Assembly (NCBI RefSeq): GCF_034140825.1
Contig: NC_089036.1
Coordinates: 1,321,001 to 1,385,000, forward strand
Direction of reading: 5' to 3'
Source: Oryza sativa Japonica Group
Lineage: Eukaryota > Streptophyta > Magnoliopsida > Poales > Poaceae
DNA: 64,000 nt
In this document: piece after piece, positions 1 through 13,103 of the stretch
Position numbering within the stretch: the stretch's first letter is position 1
How the letters are laid out: each line of letters begins with the position of its first letter
The notes under the pieces: model-generated
The model's database searches: none
Told to the model about the DNA's origin: nothing
The model's input: the letters and a program-made list of their open reading frames with translations, nothing else
Position numbers and translations under genes: made by a program

Positions 1-118
1 AATTCGGATTTCCTGGGTTGGTTGATCTTGATCGCACTCGCGGGAAGAAGAAGAATTAGGAAGCAGAGTGATCTCTGATGGTCACGGGCCGAGAAGGGAA
101 GAGATAGGAGTTGTTGTC

Positions 119-3100
119 ATGGAGCCCGCGACGGAGACCACGGCGACTTCGCCGGCTGCGGCTGCCGCTGCGCAGCCGGAGGCGGAGGCGGAGGCGGAGG
201 CGGAGTCGGCGGCGACGCCGGTGGCAGTGGCGGCGGCGGCGGCGGCAACCTATCAGCCGCCAGCGCCGGTGGTTCCAGTCGCCGTGGCAGGTGCGGCGGC
301 GGGGAGAGGGAACGGGAAGAGGAAGAGGGGGAGGCCGAGGAAGTACGGGCCGGACGGGAGCCTGCTCCGGCCGCTGAAGGCGACCCCGATCTCGGCGTCG
401 GTGCCGGACGACTCCGGCGGGGGGCAGTACACGCCGGCGGCGGCGGTGGGGGCCGTCATGAAGCGCGGCAGGGGCCGCCCCGTCGGGTTCGTCAGCCGCG
501 CGTCGCCGGTGTCCGTGGCCGTGACGGCCGCCACGTCCACCGCCGCGGTGGTCGTCTCGTCTCCGGCCACCCACACCCAGACGCCGCTCGGGCCGCTAGG
601 TATGGAAATTTTTGAGAAATTTTGCCGTAATTTCGAAAAATTCAGGTGAAAGGCCTGCAACTTTTTTTTGGTTCGTCTTAGGATAAAGATAATAAGCCTG
701 TTTAGTTGGAGTTTAGTTGGGGTGGTGACTTGTGAGAGAGACAAGGCTTTTAGAGGAGAGACAGACAGGGACTGTCTACTGATCTAGTCTAGGTAGGTGA
801 ACTGAAAACTGAAAGAGGCCTGCAGCTTTCAGGTTAAGGTTGTTTCTGCTTGGACCTGTAGTACCAGGTGCTACTAGTACCTTGGTTCTGCCTACTGTGT
901 GTCATGGTCTCATGGACTCATGGTTGGGTTTCAGAGTTATGAGTGTCTTATCTGAGGTTTCAGACTTCAGGTTATGAGTTATGCAAAACTTGATGAATTT
1001 TGTAGACAAGTTACCAGTAGGTATCACTATTCAGAAAGCCTTAGTTTGAGATTTCAGGGGAAACAGTACTACAGTAGTTAAAACTTCAACTCATCATGCT
1101 GTTTACTGCTTAGAACCTCTGTTGGGTGGTGTGGAACTGAAAACCTGCAACAGGCGTTTTGGTGTAAATACCTTCAGTTGTGAATTGTGATGAGATGTAG
1201 TCTGTTCCTATCTATTTGGTTAGGGTGGCAAGAATAACCATGGATGAGATGATATTAGTTGCTGGTGATTTTGAATCTAGTTTTGTCTGGGTGTATTTTA
1301 CTGCAAATACTATTTTTTATGCATTAGTTGAATAAAGTTGTTACTTAGGTGATAAGGTGTGCATGTGGAAAAATACTACTACTATTTTGTATGCATTAGT
1401 TGCATAGAGTTCTTACTGGTAATTGTATGTTCATGTGCGCATGACAGTATGAGCCTACAATAAATTGAAATTTGTTCAAGGATAGCATTTCGCCTCCATA
1501 CTTGATAAAAACACAAAGGCTAAAAAATATGAGAAGTGCATGATGTCCTGAAAGCTTTATTTCTCTCAATGCTGAGAACCTGTTGATGGGCAGGTGAATT
1601 GGTAGCATGTGCTTCTGGTGCAAACTTCACACCTCATATCATTAACGTTGCTGCTGGCGAGGTAAGATGTCACTGATTTTTTCTGTTTCCTCTTCTTGCT
1701 CTCACAATGTTAATAGCCTTGTCTACTAAATTTGCTTGAATGGTGTTACCAACTTAATTTTGTTATGCCAGGATGTTAATATGAAGGTCATATCTTTCTC
1801 CCAACAAGGTCCAAGGGCAATTTGCATTCTGTCTGCTAATGGGGTGATTTCAAATGTTACATTGCGTCAGCAAGATACTTTAGGTGGTACAGTGACTTAT
1901 GAGGTTTGTTCTTTCCACCTCCAAATTAATATTCATGTTTCTTTTTGCAATTTTCTTGCTCTGCTTGTACAATATGCAAAACAGATATATCACCCGCATT
2001 TAATTTATGAACTGGAAAGGACAATCGATTGAGTCTTGTTATACTAGCCATATTACACTTTTTACTCGATTATATTGGCCTCTCAAGTTCATTATCATTG
2101 GTCTTGCATGTTGTTAATGAAACCTTTTACACTAAAACCATCTTTTTGATAATCTTATGATGACTTTTTTTTTTACTTAAGTCTAATGTAACTTTTGGTC
2201 CTGGCAAATATGAATTGCAAACAACATGTAAAACTGTGGAGGAAATATTTTGAAAAAGAAAATGTTGATTGTATGATTGATATGGAGTCAAAGTTGAGTG
2301 GCCCAAAAGTTTTGGTATAGTCAGTATGCAGGTTGAGGATTTTATGTGTTTCAATAAGCTAAGCAGAAGCTGTAGGCATGTGGTTTTCAGCATGCTGTCC
2401 CTGTTCTAGCGTGTGAAAACTGATTTTTCTTTAATCCTAGTTCTCCAGTTAATCTGGGCAAGAACTGTAGCTTTAAACCAGATCAGTTCACAAAAAGGAA
2501 CCAAAACAACCAAAGAGATTCCTATAGAGACATTATAACTTTCTAAAGGGTGAATTAATAAGTAAAGACACAGTTTCCTTTTTGCAGTATTGATATTTTT
2601 TCTGCAATTTCGATTAAAAAACATTAATATCAACCTTACTGGTAGCAATGATGAATAGTTTAAGGTATAAGTGAGCGCTTTGTTTTAGTCTAATGAGAGT
2701 GTCGAACAGTAAAAGCAGTAAACAGCCAGGGCTTCATCAGTTCCACAACTAGTGGAATTGCACAATGGAAAATATGGCCACTTTCTAGGACTTTGTCCCA
2801 GGAGAATACGATTTACAATTGGAGGAAATATCCGCCACCTTGAGAGCAGTTGATTTTCTTAGAGAAAAAAAAAAGAGTAGTTGAAATTTTTTTTGAACGA
2901 ATGAGTAGTTGAAAAATCAAATGGTGTAAATTATATGTCATAATACAATTCACATGATTTGACTTGAGTATATGGGTCTAGTAATAGTCATGATCAGGAC
3001 TTCTCCGTGACCCAAAATAATCTTTGTTTCTTCACTTTACTACATGATGAAAGTTAAAAAAATGCAAGGAAATTAGGTGGAAACTAACAGGAGACCACCT

Positions 3101-4549
3101 GAAGAACTTGCATGGAAATTATGTGTGCATTTCATAGCATGTACATATGGATCCAGTCGGACGTTGTCAGCACTCAGCACTTAACAGTGGAAAAAGTGTG
3201 CCTAATGTATATATTGACAATGGAATAATTCCAACACCTAGCTTTTCCACACAAGCACATATGTACTATTCGAACAAACTTTTCAAGTCCAGTCTGCAGT
3301 ACAATTCCTCTGTTTATATACTGTACGTGCTAATGACTGATCAACTAATGTTCATTTCAATCATATATGTGTGCATATCCACTCTTCATCATGCAGACTT
3401 GTTTCGATCTTCTAATCATAGATGTGCATATAGCCATGTCTATTTTTGTATCAAAGAACTTGATTAAAACTTTTCTCTCTAAATTCCTAACTGATCAATG
3501 TGCTGTTAATTTAATCAGGGCCGGTTTGAGCTGCTCTCCTTATCCGGATCATTCACGCCAACTGATAGCGGTGGAACGAGAAGCCGCTCCGGTGGAATGA
3601 GCGTCTCGTTGGCGGCCACGGATGGCCGTGTCATCGGAGGCGGAGTTGCCGGCCTCCTTGTGGCTGCAAGCCCTGTTCAGGTGAACCCTTTTTTCAGCTT
3701 GTCCAGAATTATTATCATGGACTATTGCTCAATGTTTCTAAAAATACAATTTTTCAAAAAAAAACCTTCTATTCTATTTTGAAGCTATTTGTAAGGTTTA
3801 TAAATATATAATATTTAATTTATTCCTATAATCAATCGGCTTGAATTTGTGGATAATCTATTTAGAATGCTACCTTAAGCTCCATGGATTGTGTGTTCCA
3901 AAGTGTTGATGAATGATAGACGAAACTGAGTTTATAACAATTATTCGAGGGCACAAACAAATGGATTAAGTAATAGAAAAGTTATAAGTTTGATTTATCA
4001 AAGTTATCTAAAAACTATTGATATTATAACTTATAAGAAAACCAAGTGTACCGTCTAGAAGCTTGAGAAGAGTGTCCGCGATAATCCGTCATCCATTATA
4101 TATAAAAAAAAGAACGTGCTGTACTTGATATTCAGATTACTCAACAATGACATATACTCATCCATCTGCTTTGCTTGCTGTTGGCAACAACCTGATTGAG
4201 TCGATTGATTGCTGTTCTCTATCAGGTTGTGGTAGGAAGCTTCCTGCCGAGCTACCAGCTGGACCAGAACGCCACCAAGAAGCCCGTCATCGAGATCACG
4301 ACGGTGCCGCCGCCGCCGCCGGCCATCGGCTTCACCATCTCCAGCGGCGACCCTATGGAGGACTCCTACAGCGGCAGCCATGGCCAGCACCGCTCCGGCG
4401 CCGCCGCGGCGACGACGACGACGGCGAAGGCCAACTCGACGTCGGCGTTCAGGGTGGAGAACTGGACGCCACCGGCGCCGCCGGCGGCGGAGGCGGCGAG
4501 GACGAAGACGCCGTCGTCGGAGGCCAAAGTCCCAGTCCCCGGAGCCTGA
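119..4549 (+). CDS. AT-hook motif nuclear-localized (AHL) protein, two AT-hooks plus PPC domain
   Basis: Five exons: 119-599, 1594-1661, 1772-1903, 3519-3680, 4226-4549, giving 388 aa. AHL proteins bind AT-rich DNA in the minor groove and act in nuclear chromatin regulation. AT-hook cores RGRP are seen at residues 70-73 (within KRKRGRPRKYGPDGS) and 118-121 (KRGRGRPVGF). The PPC/DUF296 domain runs from about residue 160 to 300 and includes GANFTPHIINVAAGED, GPRAICILSANG and GRFELLSLSGSFTP. Two AT-hooks in an intron-containing gene fit the type II AHL class. The N-terminus is Ala/Glu rich, and a GGAGGC hexanucleotide run at about 178-207 encodes an Ala-Glu repeat. I chose the Met at 119; an in-frame Met at 68 would add 17 residues. 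Exon joins are canonical and keep frame. The C-terminal tail after the PPC is low-complexity Pro/Ala/Thr. The family is secure; I cannot assign a numbered AHL name. Confidence 0.93.
178..207 (+). repeat. GGAGGC hexanucleotide repeat in AHL exon 1
   Basis: Tandem copies of a 6-bp GC-rich unit encode alternating Ala-Glu in the disordered N-terminus of the AHL protein. Whole-unit length changes would keep the frame. Confidence 0.8.
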
Positions 4550-5069
4550 CGAAGCTTGCATTGCATATAGTTGCATTGTGTTGCCGTTTGTTAATTAGGC
4601 CCTGAAATGGATGTGCAGAGATGAAAATTTTCGTACTACCATCGATCGATCAGTCGTCGTCAGATCATCAGCAACCTCCGTATGATTAAATCAGTGATGC
4701 AGTTAAATGTTAGTGGAAGAAATTATCACACCATCCCTCGTGGACTGGTTTATCCGATTAATCTGTACTTAATTATGATAAGGCAGGGACAGTGGAGAAA
4801 TATAATTAAATTCTCTTGTGGTACTATCTGTTAGGCTCATGTGAGCTAATGATGTGCTTGTCTTGCATGCAGGTGCTGGGCAGCGGCTCTACTCCTACCT
4901 GTGATGCTTAATTGTTTATTTATGATAAGTGCAATAATTAGGCTCCATTCATTTTTGTTAAGATGCAAATTTTACTTCAGTTTTCGTTAGCGTGTTTCAA
5001 AAACTGCTAGACAATAAAAATATACGAAAACTTTCTGATTAAGTGCAGTTAGATCCATAATTGTGTTGC
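4550..5069. other. AHL 3' flank
   Basis: This stretch follows the AHL stop codon. An acceptor-like site near 4872 (tgcatgcag) could start a 3' UTR exon. I see no coding sequence. Confidence 0.4.
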
Positions 5070-5475
5070 TACTATCTATCGATTTTGCTATATATTTGTC
5101 GACAAATTTTTCCGCAAAAATTTGACAGATGTAATTACAGTACAATCGTAGTGTAATTACACTGTAACTATAGTGTAACTTGTATGTAACTTTCAAAAAT
5201 CTCTCCGTAACATAATATTTCGGTAAAATGAAGGTCGTGGGAACAAATTATTTCATATATGTGTGTGCTATGATTTGTTTTCTTCCTCACCAAAACAAAT
5301 CTTGTAATAGATCTAACGATTTAAAATTATGTGAAACTTACATATAAGTTACACTGTAGTTACATGCAAGTTACAGTGTAATTACATATAAGTTACAGTG
5401 TAATTACACTACAATTGTACTATAATTACATCTGTCAAATTTTTGGGGAAAAATTTGTCGACAAATGTATAGGTA
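5070..5475. mobile_element. Foldback / MITE-like element with ~110-bp inverted arms
   Basis: The arms at about 5090-5185 and 5341-5470 are inverted copies. Each includes the palindrome tttgtcgacaaat and several units of gtgtaattacactgtaact. The centre is AT-rich. The outer borders and target duplication are not clear, so the superfamily is open. Confidence 0.65.
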
Positions 5476-5742
5476 GTCCCCTTCAGTTCTTCTTCGCCGT
5501 GGAGAAATTCTTCAAAAAAATCCGGAAATTATTCCGTTCCAAAGAAAAAACGTTAGGGCTTTTTAAAGTACACCAATAGGGTGGTGTCAGAAAAAAAGTA
5601 AAGCAATAGGGAAAAGACAGGATTAAAATGTCATGGAATCAGGAATATGAAATGCCTTGTTCAAAGGAAAACTAAATAGGAATTTGGTGGATTCTGTAGA
5701 GAGAGTAGAAAGACAAAGAGACATGTTGCATTGGACTCCTTA

Positions 5743-5983
5743 GAGCAAGTAACTATAAGCCAGCTATAAACATATATCAAGAAGATAAAAGAAGAGAGAA
5801 GCAGCAGGCTACAGATTTGTAGCCAGCTGCAACACGGAATCCAAGACACAATGTGTGTATGACATGTAGGACCAAGTATTAATAGTGTGGTATATGTTTA
5901 TATGTAACTATTGTATGAATTGACTATTAAGTTGACTATAGATGATTTAGAGCTAGTAGTTGGCTATACTATTAAACTTGTTC
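5743..5983 (-). mobile_element. Tourist-type MITE, TTA target duplication (copy 1)
   Basis: A 241-bp element with terminal sequence GAGCAAGT at both ends, flanked by TTA on both sides (5740-5742 and 5984-5986). It is the reverse-oriented relative of the element at 45703-45946, sharing its internal text. A 3-bp TTA/TAA duplication is typical of PIF/Harbinger-derived Tourist elements. Confidence 0.85.
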
Positions 5984-5986
5984 TTA

Positions 5987-8198
5987 TTTGGTGGGGGTTT
6001 GAGTTCATTGGTCCCAAAATCAACTCCAAAGTTAAGGTTGAAAATTTAAATTTTGACTGATAATCATGAGCATAAGTGAAAAGATGAGGCTGATTGTCTG
6101 TTTTCCTGTGGAATTGGTGTATATGAACTCAATACATAGGAATTTGGTGAGTTAAAATACTTTGTTCGAAATGGCATGTTCAGAAAAGAATTTCTAGAAA
6201 TTACAATCCTCCATTTGTCCTATGAAAATTCTACATCTATTAAGGTTAAGGTAGATCCAGAGCACAGTTGTTACCAGCGCTTTGCCGTTTACAGTCGATC
6301 CATGGCACTTCAATTAGTCAAAGTTTTGTCAAAAGAGAATGGCATGCATCACCTTGAATTAATTTGGTCAATCACCAGTTGCTGGCTTATAGAGTTGGAA
6401 AATATTCCCTGCTCTATGTAAAACAGAATAATTTATTAGCACATATATAATTAATTAGGTACTAGCTATTTTTTTAAAAAATAATAAATATGAATTGTTT
6501 AAACCTCTTTTCTATAGATTTTTTAAAAAAACCATTTAACCGTTTAGAAAATGTACGCGTGAAAAACGAGAAAAAAAAATAGGAAACGATGTCAGGATAA
6601 CGAACGAAAATGCTAAGTACTACTCATCATTCGGTCAAGTTTTTTTCTAGCGTACGTTGTTGTTCATAGTGCCATATATGCCTCTTTCTTTCTTCCTTGA
6701 GCATATGCATCTTTCTTTCTTCCTACTTATACATATATATTTCGAAAACAACTGCACAAGTTACTTTTGTCCTGAATGGACGATATGTTATCTGATTTTG
6801 ATCTTGTGATAATATCATACATAGGGTATAAACAGATGAATTAACTGTTAAAAAGTTGAAAAAAGAACCTAGAAACCTATACTTAGAAAATTCTTATAAT
6901 TAAATCGCATCGTTTAGAAGCTTATAAAGCGTGTCCGTGATAATCTATAACCTATAATAAGATGAAAATAACTGGACCTATATATCATCGGATAAATTAA
7001 GATCGATCCATCGACCATGGGTTGATAGATGCATGTTCGGAGAAGTTCCTAGCTATCTCAGCTGGGGCATGAATAAATTGATGACCTAGCTAGCATACAG
7101 GAAATTTTTGATTGGTCAGATTGCTAAGATGCAACGATCGATCGATTACTGTCTCGCTCGATAGATCTAGCTAGCTATCGCTAGGACTTTCTGCATCCAA
7201 GTGCATAGTTTTTTTTTTCTTTTTTTGAAAGAGTAATAAGCGCCTAACTTTTTCTTTCTAGGTGCTGGAATAATTAGTAACCGAGCAAGCACTCAATCTT
7301 AATTCTGCAGGTACGTAGCAGCTCGATCTCAGCTAGCTAGACAGCTAGTAGAAAAAGAGAAGAAAGTCCACAAGAAAGAAGAGATCTACAGCTAGCATCT
7401 GTGGACTGGACGACTAGCAATCTAGCATATATATGCAGCTGCCCAAAGTTCTTTTTTTTTATTATTTCTTCAATTCGTTTTGGGCGAAATTCCGAACTAA
7501 CAACGAAAAATACGATGGCTTCCTTCTCCTAGATTACCAAGGAATAGTAATATTTATTTTATAGGTGAAAGTAGGTTGCATTTAAATATATATATATTAT
7601 ATGTTGTGAAGAAAGGAAGAAATGACACGAAGAGTCTCTATATATGGATAGTAGAAAAAGATCAGAAATTAAGCTAAAGAGGCCAGGCAGGCAGGCAGCA
7701 TCATGGCAACAGCCTGGATCGAGTTGAACTCGATTGCTAGCCAATTAAATATAATCTTGCCACTTAATTAGTTAACTAAGCTGTGAAAATTAGAATGCAA
7801 GTCTGGCGAAGTTACATGATAGCTGCTGGCTGCTGCATGGATCATCCGTTGAGCAATTCAGTAGGAAATTTGGAATAATCCTTCTAGTCCTGTGTGCGTG
7901 GATGCAAGCTAGTCATCGAAAGCTAATATGAAGCTACTGCCGGCCTGCGGCTGGGTGTCTGCGTCTCAGCTGCAAAACAAAATGAGACTGATACTTTTCT
8001 TGTTACCTAGCTAGGGATCAAGTCAATTTTCACCCCTCATCGATTGGATCAGCATCCATTACTTCAGTGTTAGCTAGAGAAATTAATAAGAGCAAGTTTT
8101 AGAAAGCTCCACATATATTTTATTGTTGAAATTGAACAAAAACCCTCAGGTATATATATACTTGTGACACATGTATAACCCCAGCTGATATCACAGGA
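5987..8198. other. Intergenic, no gene seen
   Basis: AT-rich sequence with many ctagctag/atcgatcg tracts. About 6430-6620 is a diverged copy of the dispersed repeat described at 19855-20310 (it shares attaattaggtactagct and gtgaaaaacgag). The open frames are short and lack splice or family support. Confidence 0.5.
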
Positions 8199-8422
8199 CT
8201 CTCTTTGTTTGATATTATAGGTCATTTTAACTTGTTTTAAGTCAAATTTCTTCAAGTTTGATCATTTTTTTAAAAAAATATAGCTACATTACCAAAATAA
8301 ATATACTATAAAAATATATTCATGAAACTAATTTGATGTTTTAGTTAGATAAAATTGGTTAATTTTAAAGTGGTTTAACTTAAGATAAATCTAAATTGAC
8401 TTATAATATAAAACGTAGAGAG
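8199..8422. mobile_element. Stowaway-like MITE, diverged
   Basis: The left end CTCTCTTTGTTTGATATTAT and the reverse complement of the right end, CTCTCTACGTTTTATATTAT, form diverged inverted repeats of the CTCCCTCC (Stowaway/Mariner) type. Confidence 0.6.
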
Positions 8423-8562
8423 TGCTAATTAATGTTTTACATATATAACCCCACCCATCGAGCATGCAATTTAATTTAAAATGTTATTTTTATAAATGCA
8501 TGCATGAAATTAATGATTTAGTTTACCGTAATAAAATATATGGTGTCCTATAAAATATTTAA

Positions 8563-9328
8563 GAGAAAATCCCTTATATACCCCTGAAATTTTTCCTAAT
8601 CCCTTCTATACCCCTGAATTTTGCTTACTTCCTTATATACCCCCAAAATTTGATTTTGATCCCTTGCATACCCCTCCCGTCAGTTGACCGTTAGTTGACC
8701 GTGTATTTTCTATAAAAATGACCATTTTACCCTTGGATGAACAAAGAAATTCATGAATTACATTATTAAAAATATAAAAGCTTCTCGCATGAGACTATTA
8801 TAGTTATGAGTTTGTTGTGCGATGCATTATTTATCCCAAAAAAATATTTTTAGATAATGAAATAAAAAAAATACGTATTTATTTTTTAAAAAAAAGGTCA
8901 TAAAAATGAGGAGCATTCATATAAAGATAGGTATACCAATGTTCACAACATTTTTTTTTATGAATGCTCCTGATAAAAAAATCCATTGTCCTGATAGGTA
9001 TACCAATGTTCACAACATTTATTTTATTTTCAAAATTTATGTCAAAATTTTCTGCACTAATTATTTAGTCTCATTAGTTTTATAAAATGCACACGATGTG
9101 CACTCAAACAAAATTTTCAATTATTTTTGAAGCTTATATTTAAACCTAAAGCATCAAGGGCAAAAAAGACATTTGCAACCAAACGTAACAGTAAAATGAT
9201 GGAAAATGTAACGGTAGGGGCATGGAAGGGATCAAATTGAAATTTCAGGGGTACAGAAGGGATCAGGTAAATTTTAGGGGTATGAAAGAGATTGAGTGAG
9301 TTTTCAGGGGTACACAGGGAATTTACTC
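8563..9328. mobile_element. Mutator-type non-autonomous element with 9-bp target duplication
   Basis: A 766-bp element flanked by direct repeats AATATTTAA at 8554-8562 and 9329-9337. The termini are GAGAAAATCCC and, inverted, GAGTAAATTCCC. Each arm (about 130 bp) is itself a series of about four units of roughly 30 bp of the form ATCCCTT..TATACCCCTGAAATTT. A 9-bp duplication is the mark of the Mutator superfamily. The interior is AT-rich and non-coding. Confidence 0.85.
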
Positions 9329-9337
9329 AATATTTAA

Positions 9338-9991
9338 CTAACTATACTGTTGTTTAATGAATGAATAACGATATATATGTATGAGAGGAATATCCACGAA
9401 AGCATATGCATGTAGTATATATATTTTCTACTAGGAACACATTTGATGTCTATTTATATAAAATTAAATCAAGTGAATAATGTAGTACTATATAGCAATA
9501 TCACTATGCTAGTATATATATACCGTATTAAAGTAGTGCAGGTCCATTTATATCACAGTAGGTTATATACATGTAGCCATTAAAAGTAACATATTATTTA
9601 ATTTGAAGATCTATATCTATCCTTATAGCAGACGGCTGCTAAAGCTAGAATGCCGGCAGAAGCAAAGAGATGCGATTGCTTAGAAACTCTACATCGTTCG
9701 TGCTAGTTGTGCACACGAAATTTCCTGCATGCATTCCAAGTACATCATGCGTACAATGATCAACATATTTGCATTATTCTTTTTGAACAGAATAGGGTCA
9801 GTTCCTCCGTTTCCAAAAGACAGCTAGCTCCTTTCATTCTTACATATTGAAGACACTTCTGTTATAAAATGCTAATCACTATGCTTATACAGGGAGACGC
9901 ATATGCATATTAGCATATACAATACACACTATGCTCAAAGAGGCAGACTAGTAACATATAGTCAAATACTCTCTAGTCTCACTAAGATTAA
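9338..9991. other. Intergenic, nothing recognised
   Basis: AT-rich sequence with no supported gene or element. Confidence 0.4.
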
Positions 9992-10315
9992 GGTGGTGTT
10001 TGGATTCCCTAACTAAACTTTAGTCCATATCGTATTAGATGTTTGGAACTAATTTAGAGTATCAAACACAAACTAATTATACAGATGGAGGATAATTTAC
10101 GAGACGAATCTATTAAGCCTAGTTAGTTCATGATTTAACAATGTAGTGCTAAAGTAAATATATGCTAATCATTAGGCTTAATAAATTCGTCTCGTGAATT
10201 AGCCTCTATCTGTGTAATTAGTTTTATAAGTAGTATATGTTTAATATTCAAATTAGTATTCAAATATCCGATGTGACAAGTACTAAAGTTTAGTCAGGGT
10301 ATCCCAAACACTACC
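9992..10315. mobile_element. Tourist-type MITE (GGT(G/A)GTGTTTGG ends), TAA target duplication
   Basis: A 324-bp element with inverted ends GGTGGTGTTTGG and, inverted, GGTAGTGTTTGG. Both ends continue into ACTAAACTTTAGT. It is flanked by TAA at 9989-9991 and 10316-10318. Subterminal text such as gagacgaatctattaagcc is shared with the diverged elements at 10707, 12345 and 51160. Confidence 0.85.
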
Positions 10316-10706
10316 TAAATTATGTTAAAAGTTCACCGGGGAGTGTATAATATTTATGGTACTAAAATTTAAATCCTATTGGAGGTGGAAATCTACCAGA
10401 TGCACCGATTCTCTCATCACATTTGAATTTACATGGCCTATTTTTCTTGCATTTTCTTTGAAGAATGGTAGTGCTCTTTTCTTGAAAGAATGGTAACGCT
10501 CGATCGCAAGGAAAAAGAACAACTACACCATCGGTGCTTCTCTCATCCCTTTTAAATTTACTTGGCCCATTTTCCATGTATTTTCTACGGAGAATGGTAG
10601 TGCTCCCAAGAAAAAAAAAAGATGGTATAGTCATCTTGGGAAAAAAAAATCAGCTACAGTACACATATATATATAGTACTGACTAAACACAGAAAAATCA
10701 AACCAG

Positions 10707-10967
10707 GCCGTGTTTATTTCGTGTGCCAAATTTTTTTTAAAGTATACAGACACACATTTGAAGTATTAAACGTAGACTAATAACAAAATAAATTACAGAT
10801 TCCATCTGTAAATCGCGAGACGAATTTATTAAGCTAAATTAATCCATTATTAGTAAATGTTTACTGTAACACCACATTGTCAAATCATGCCGTAATTAGC
10901 CTTAAAAAATTCATCTCATAATTTACATGCAAACTGTGAAATTTATTTTTTTATCCACATTTAGTGC

Positions 10968-11005
<38 letters not shown>

Positions 11006-11030
11006 TAACATTTAATGTGATGGATTTTTT
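10707..11030. mobile_element. Diverged MITE of the gagacgaat group, interrupted by an (AT)n run
   Basis: It begins ggccgtgtttatttcgtg and contains the group's typical cgcgagacgaatttattaag and its inverted partner. An (AT)n microsatellite of about 32 bp lies at 10970-11001. The right border is not clear. Confidence 0.6.
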
Positions 11031-11431
11031 TGGAAGTTTCAAGCGACTCAGTTGAAAAATTAACAGCAAAGCCAAGAGAGAGAAGATAAACTCATGGACT
11101 GGTTGGCTCACTGGAAGGTGGGGCCAGATCTTAAAACGGTAGCAAAAGCGCGCGAGGCACTCGGCTAGTCTAGTACGGAGTATACCACGAACACGAAGCT
11201 TCCTGTGGAGTCTGGACCTCTGCTACGTGGGGAGCACTGCCACGTGGCACGACTCCACTGGCTGCGTTGAGCCGGTCTGCGTCATCGCTGATCGCCCGCG
11301 GACCACGGTCCAAGGCCGGCGGAAGCGGAATAGAGATGCGCGTTTTGCGTTGCGCGTGCGTGCGGCATGCATTTTGGAAAGTGATGTCTGAAAATATCCT
11401 GAATGTACGTAATTTTGATACAAAGATTTAA
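11031..11431. other. Intergenic, nothing firm
   Basis: A moderately GC-rich patch at 11120-11370 has short open frames on the minus strand without family support. Confidence 0.4.
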
Positions 11432-11689
11432 GAGCTAGTTTGGTTTGAGGTCTAAATTAGGCTTACCAATATTTGATAATTTCAATAGTGTTTAGTAGTG
11501 TTCATTTGGTTTGAAGTCAAATTTTGGCATGCCTAAAAAAATAGGTCATTTCAATAGTAAACTTAAGCTATTTTGGCTTAAATTCAAACACAACTTTACC
11601 TTATAAAAATTAGTCATGCCAAAACTTACCAAAATTTGACACTAATAAAATTTGGTAAGGACTATTTAGGCCATAAACCAAACCAACTC
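11432..11689. mobile_element. MITE with GAG(C/T)T(A/G)GTTTGGTTT ends, TAA target duplication
   Basis: A 258-bp element with ends GAGCTAGTTTGG and, inverted, GAGTTGGTTTGG, flanked by TAA at 11429-11431 and 11690-11692. Internal text on tttggcatgcc/ggcatgacc is partly palindromic. A related fragment occurs at about 44625-44730. Confidence 0.8.
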
Positions 11690-11751
11690 TAAATTCACGA
11701 CAGAGTCCACAACTGCACAAAAATAATTCCAAACGTATATAATACGTCCCA

Positions 11752-11904
<153 letters not shown>

Positions 11905-12344
11905 AAACTATGTAAATTCATCACAGCATTTGCTTAAAAAACTACAACTAATTAATACACCATCGGTCCTTAAAAAGGAATAACTTGAACATACATTTAT
12001 CCAGTTTCCTTAATAGAAGTAGCGTTTTATGGAACGAGTACAATTTTTTTTTCGGGGAAAGGGAAGAAACGAGTACAAGATTATAGTTGGAAAACTACAA
12101 AGAACAAAATCGTGGATTAATTAGAAACAAGAGCTTTTTATGAAATAATAGCATAAAGGCAAAGATAGCATAAATATATTTTTTATTCACATTCTAACAA
12201 AATCACAGGTGCTAGCAAACACATGCAGGAATAGTGGCCGTACATGTTTACCATGAAAAAGAGAAAGAATGTAACAGATCACATGGCACAGCGAAAATGC
12301 CACGTGTACTCGTACTCCAGTCTCGTGCTACATGTTTGTACTTT

Positions 12345-12682
12345 GTCCCTATTTAAATCCCTGTTAAAATTTTACACAATGTCACATCGAATGTATAGAT
12401 ACATAGAGTATTAACTATAGACGAAAAAACAATTAATTACACAGATTACGTGTAAAATTACGAGATGAATCTTTTAAGCCTAATTGCACCATCATTTAAT
12501 AATATAGTGCTATAATAAATATTTAATATGACATATTTAATTAGTCTTAATAAATTCGTCTCGCGGTTTATATGCGGATTCTATAATTTATTTTATTATT
12601 AGACTATATTTAATACTTTAAATATATATCCGTATATTCGATGTTACTAAAACTTTACACCCTAAACTAAACACAAAACACA
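12345..12682. mobile_element. Diverged MITE upstream of BI-1
   Basis: Inverted halves contain tacgagatgaatcttttaag and aataaattcgtctcgcgg, as in the elements at 9992 and 10707. The ends are worn (right end roughly cctaaactaaacacaaaac). It lies about 240 bp upstream of the BI-1 TATA box. Confidence 0.6.
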
Positions 12683-12918
12683 GCTTTTGTACCATCGGGG
12701 CAAAGCAGTGGTCTCATACAACTACAAGTACGAGCCATATCTCTCGCGTCAATGCTTGCGAAACTGTAGAAGCTTCCGGACCGGTCGCGCCGCACCGCAC
12801 CGCACCCGCGTTAAAACGCACCGAGCCTTCGCGAGAACTACCCGAACAATACCCGCCCGTTTCCTTGCTCGCGAATCCACTCGCGCGTGCGTGGGCCCCA
12901 CCAGCCCCCACGCGCGGG

Positions 12919-12926
12919 TATATAAA
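12919..12926 (+). promoter_or_regulatory. TATA box of BI-1
   Basis: TATATAAA in a GC-rich context, 173 bp upstream of the BI-1 start codon and followed by a CT-rich and then GA-rich leader. Confidence 0.75.
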
Positions 12927-13065
12927 CCCCCCCCCCCGCCTCCCCTCTCATTCCTTTTTATCCGACGATTCAAAAAATTCGAAGCCATCCACCAACGAAG
13001 AAAAAAAAAAGGGAGAAAAAAAAATCCACGCACACTTTGCGTGCGAGGCGAGGCGGTTCGATTCG

Positions 13066-13070
<5 letters not shown>

Positions 13071-13098
<28 letters not shown>
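13071..13098 (+). repeat. (GA)n run in BI-1 5' leader
   Basis: About 14 GA units end directly at the ATG of BI-1. GA/CT tracts are common in plant 5' leaders. Confidence 0.9.

Positions 13099-13103
<5 letters not shown>

Noticed and set aside
56-744. Arg-rich and Gly-rich open frames opposite and beside AHL exon 1
   Set aside because: Shadow frames of GC-rich coding sequence; the AHL frame explains the region.
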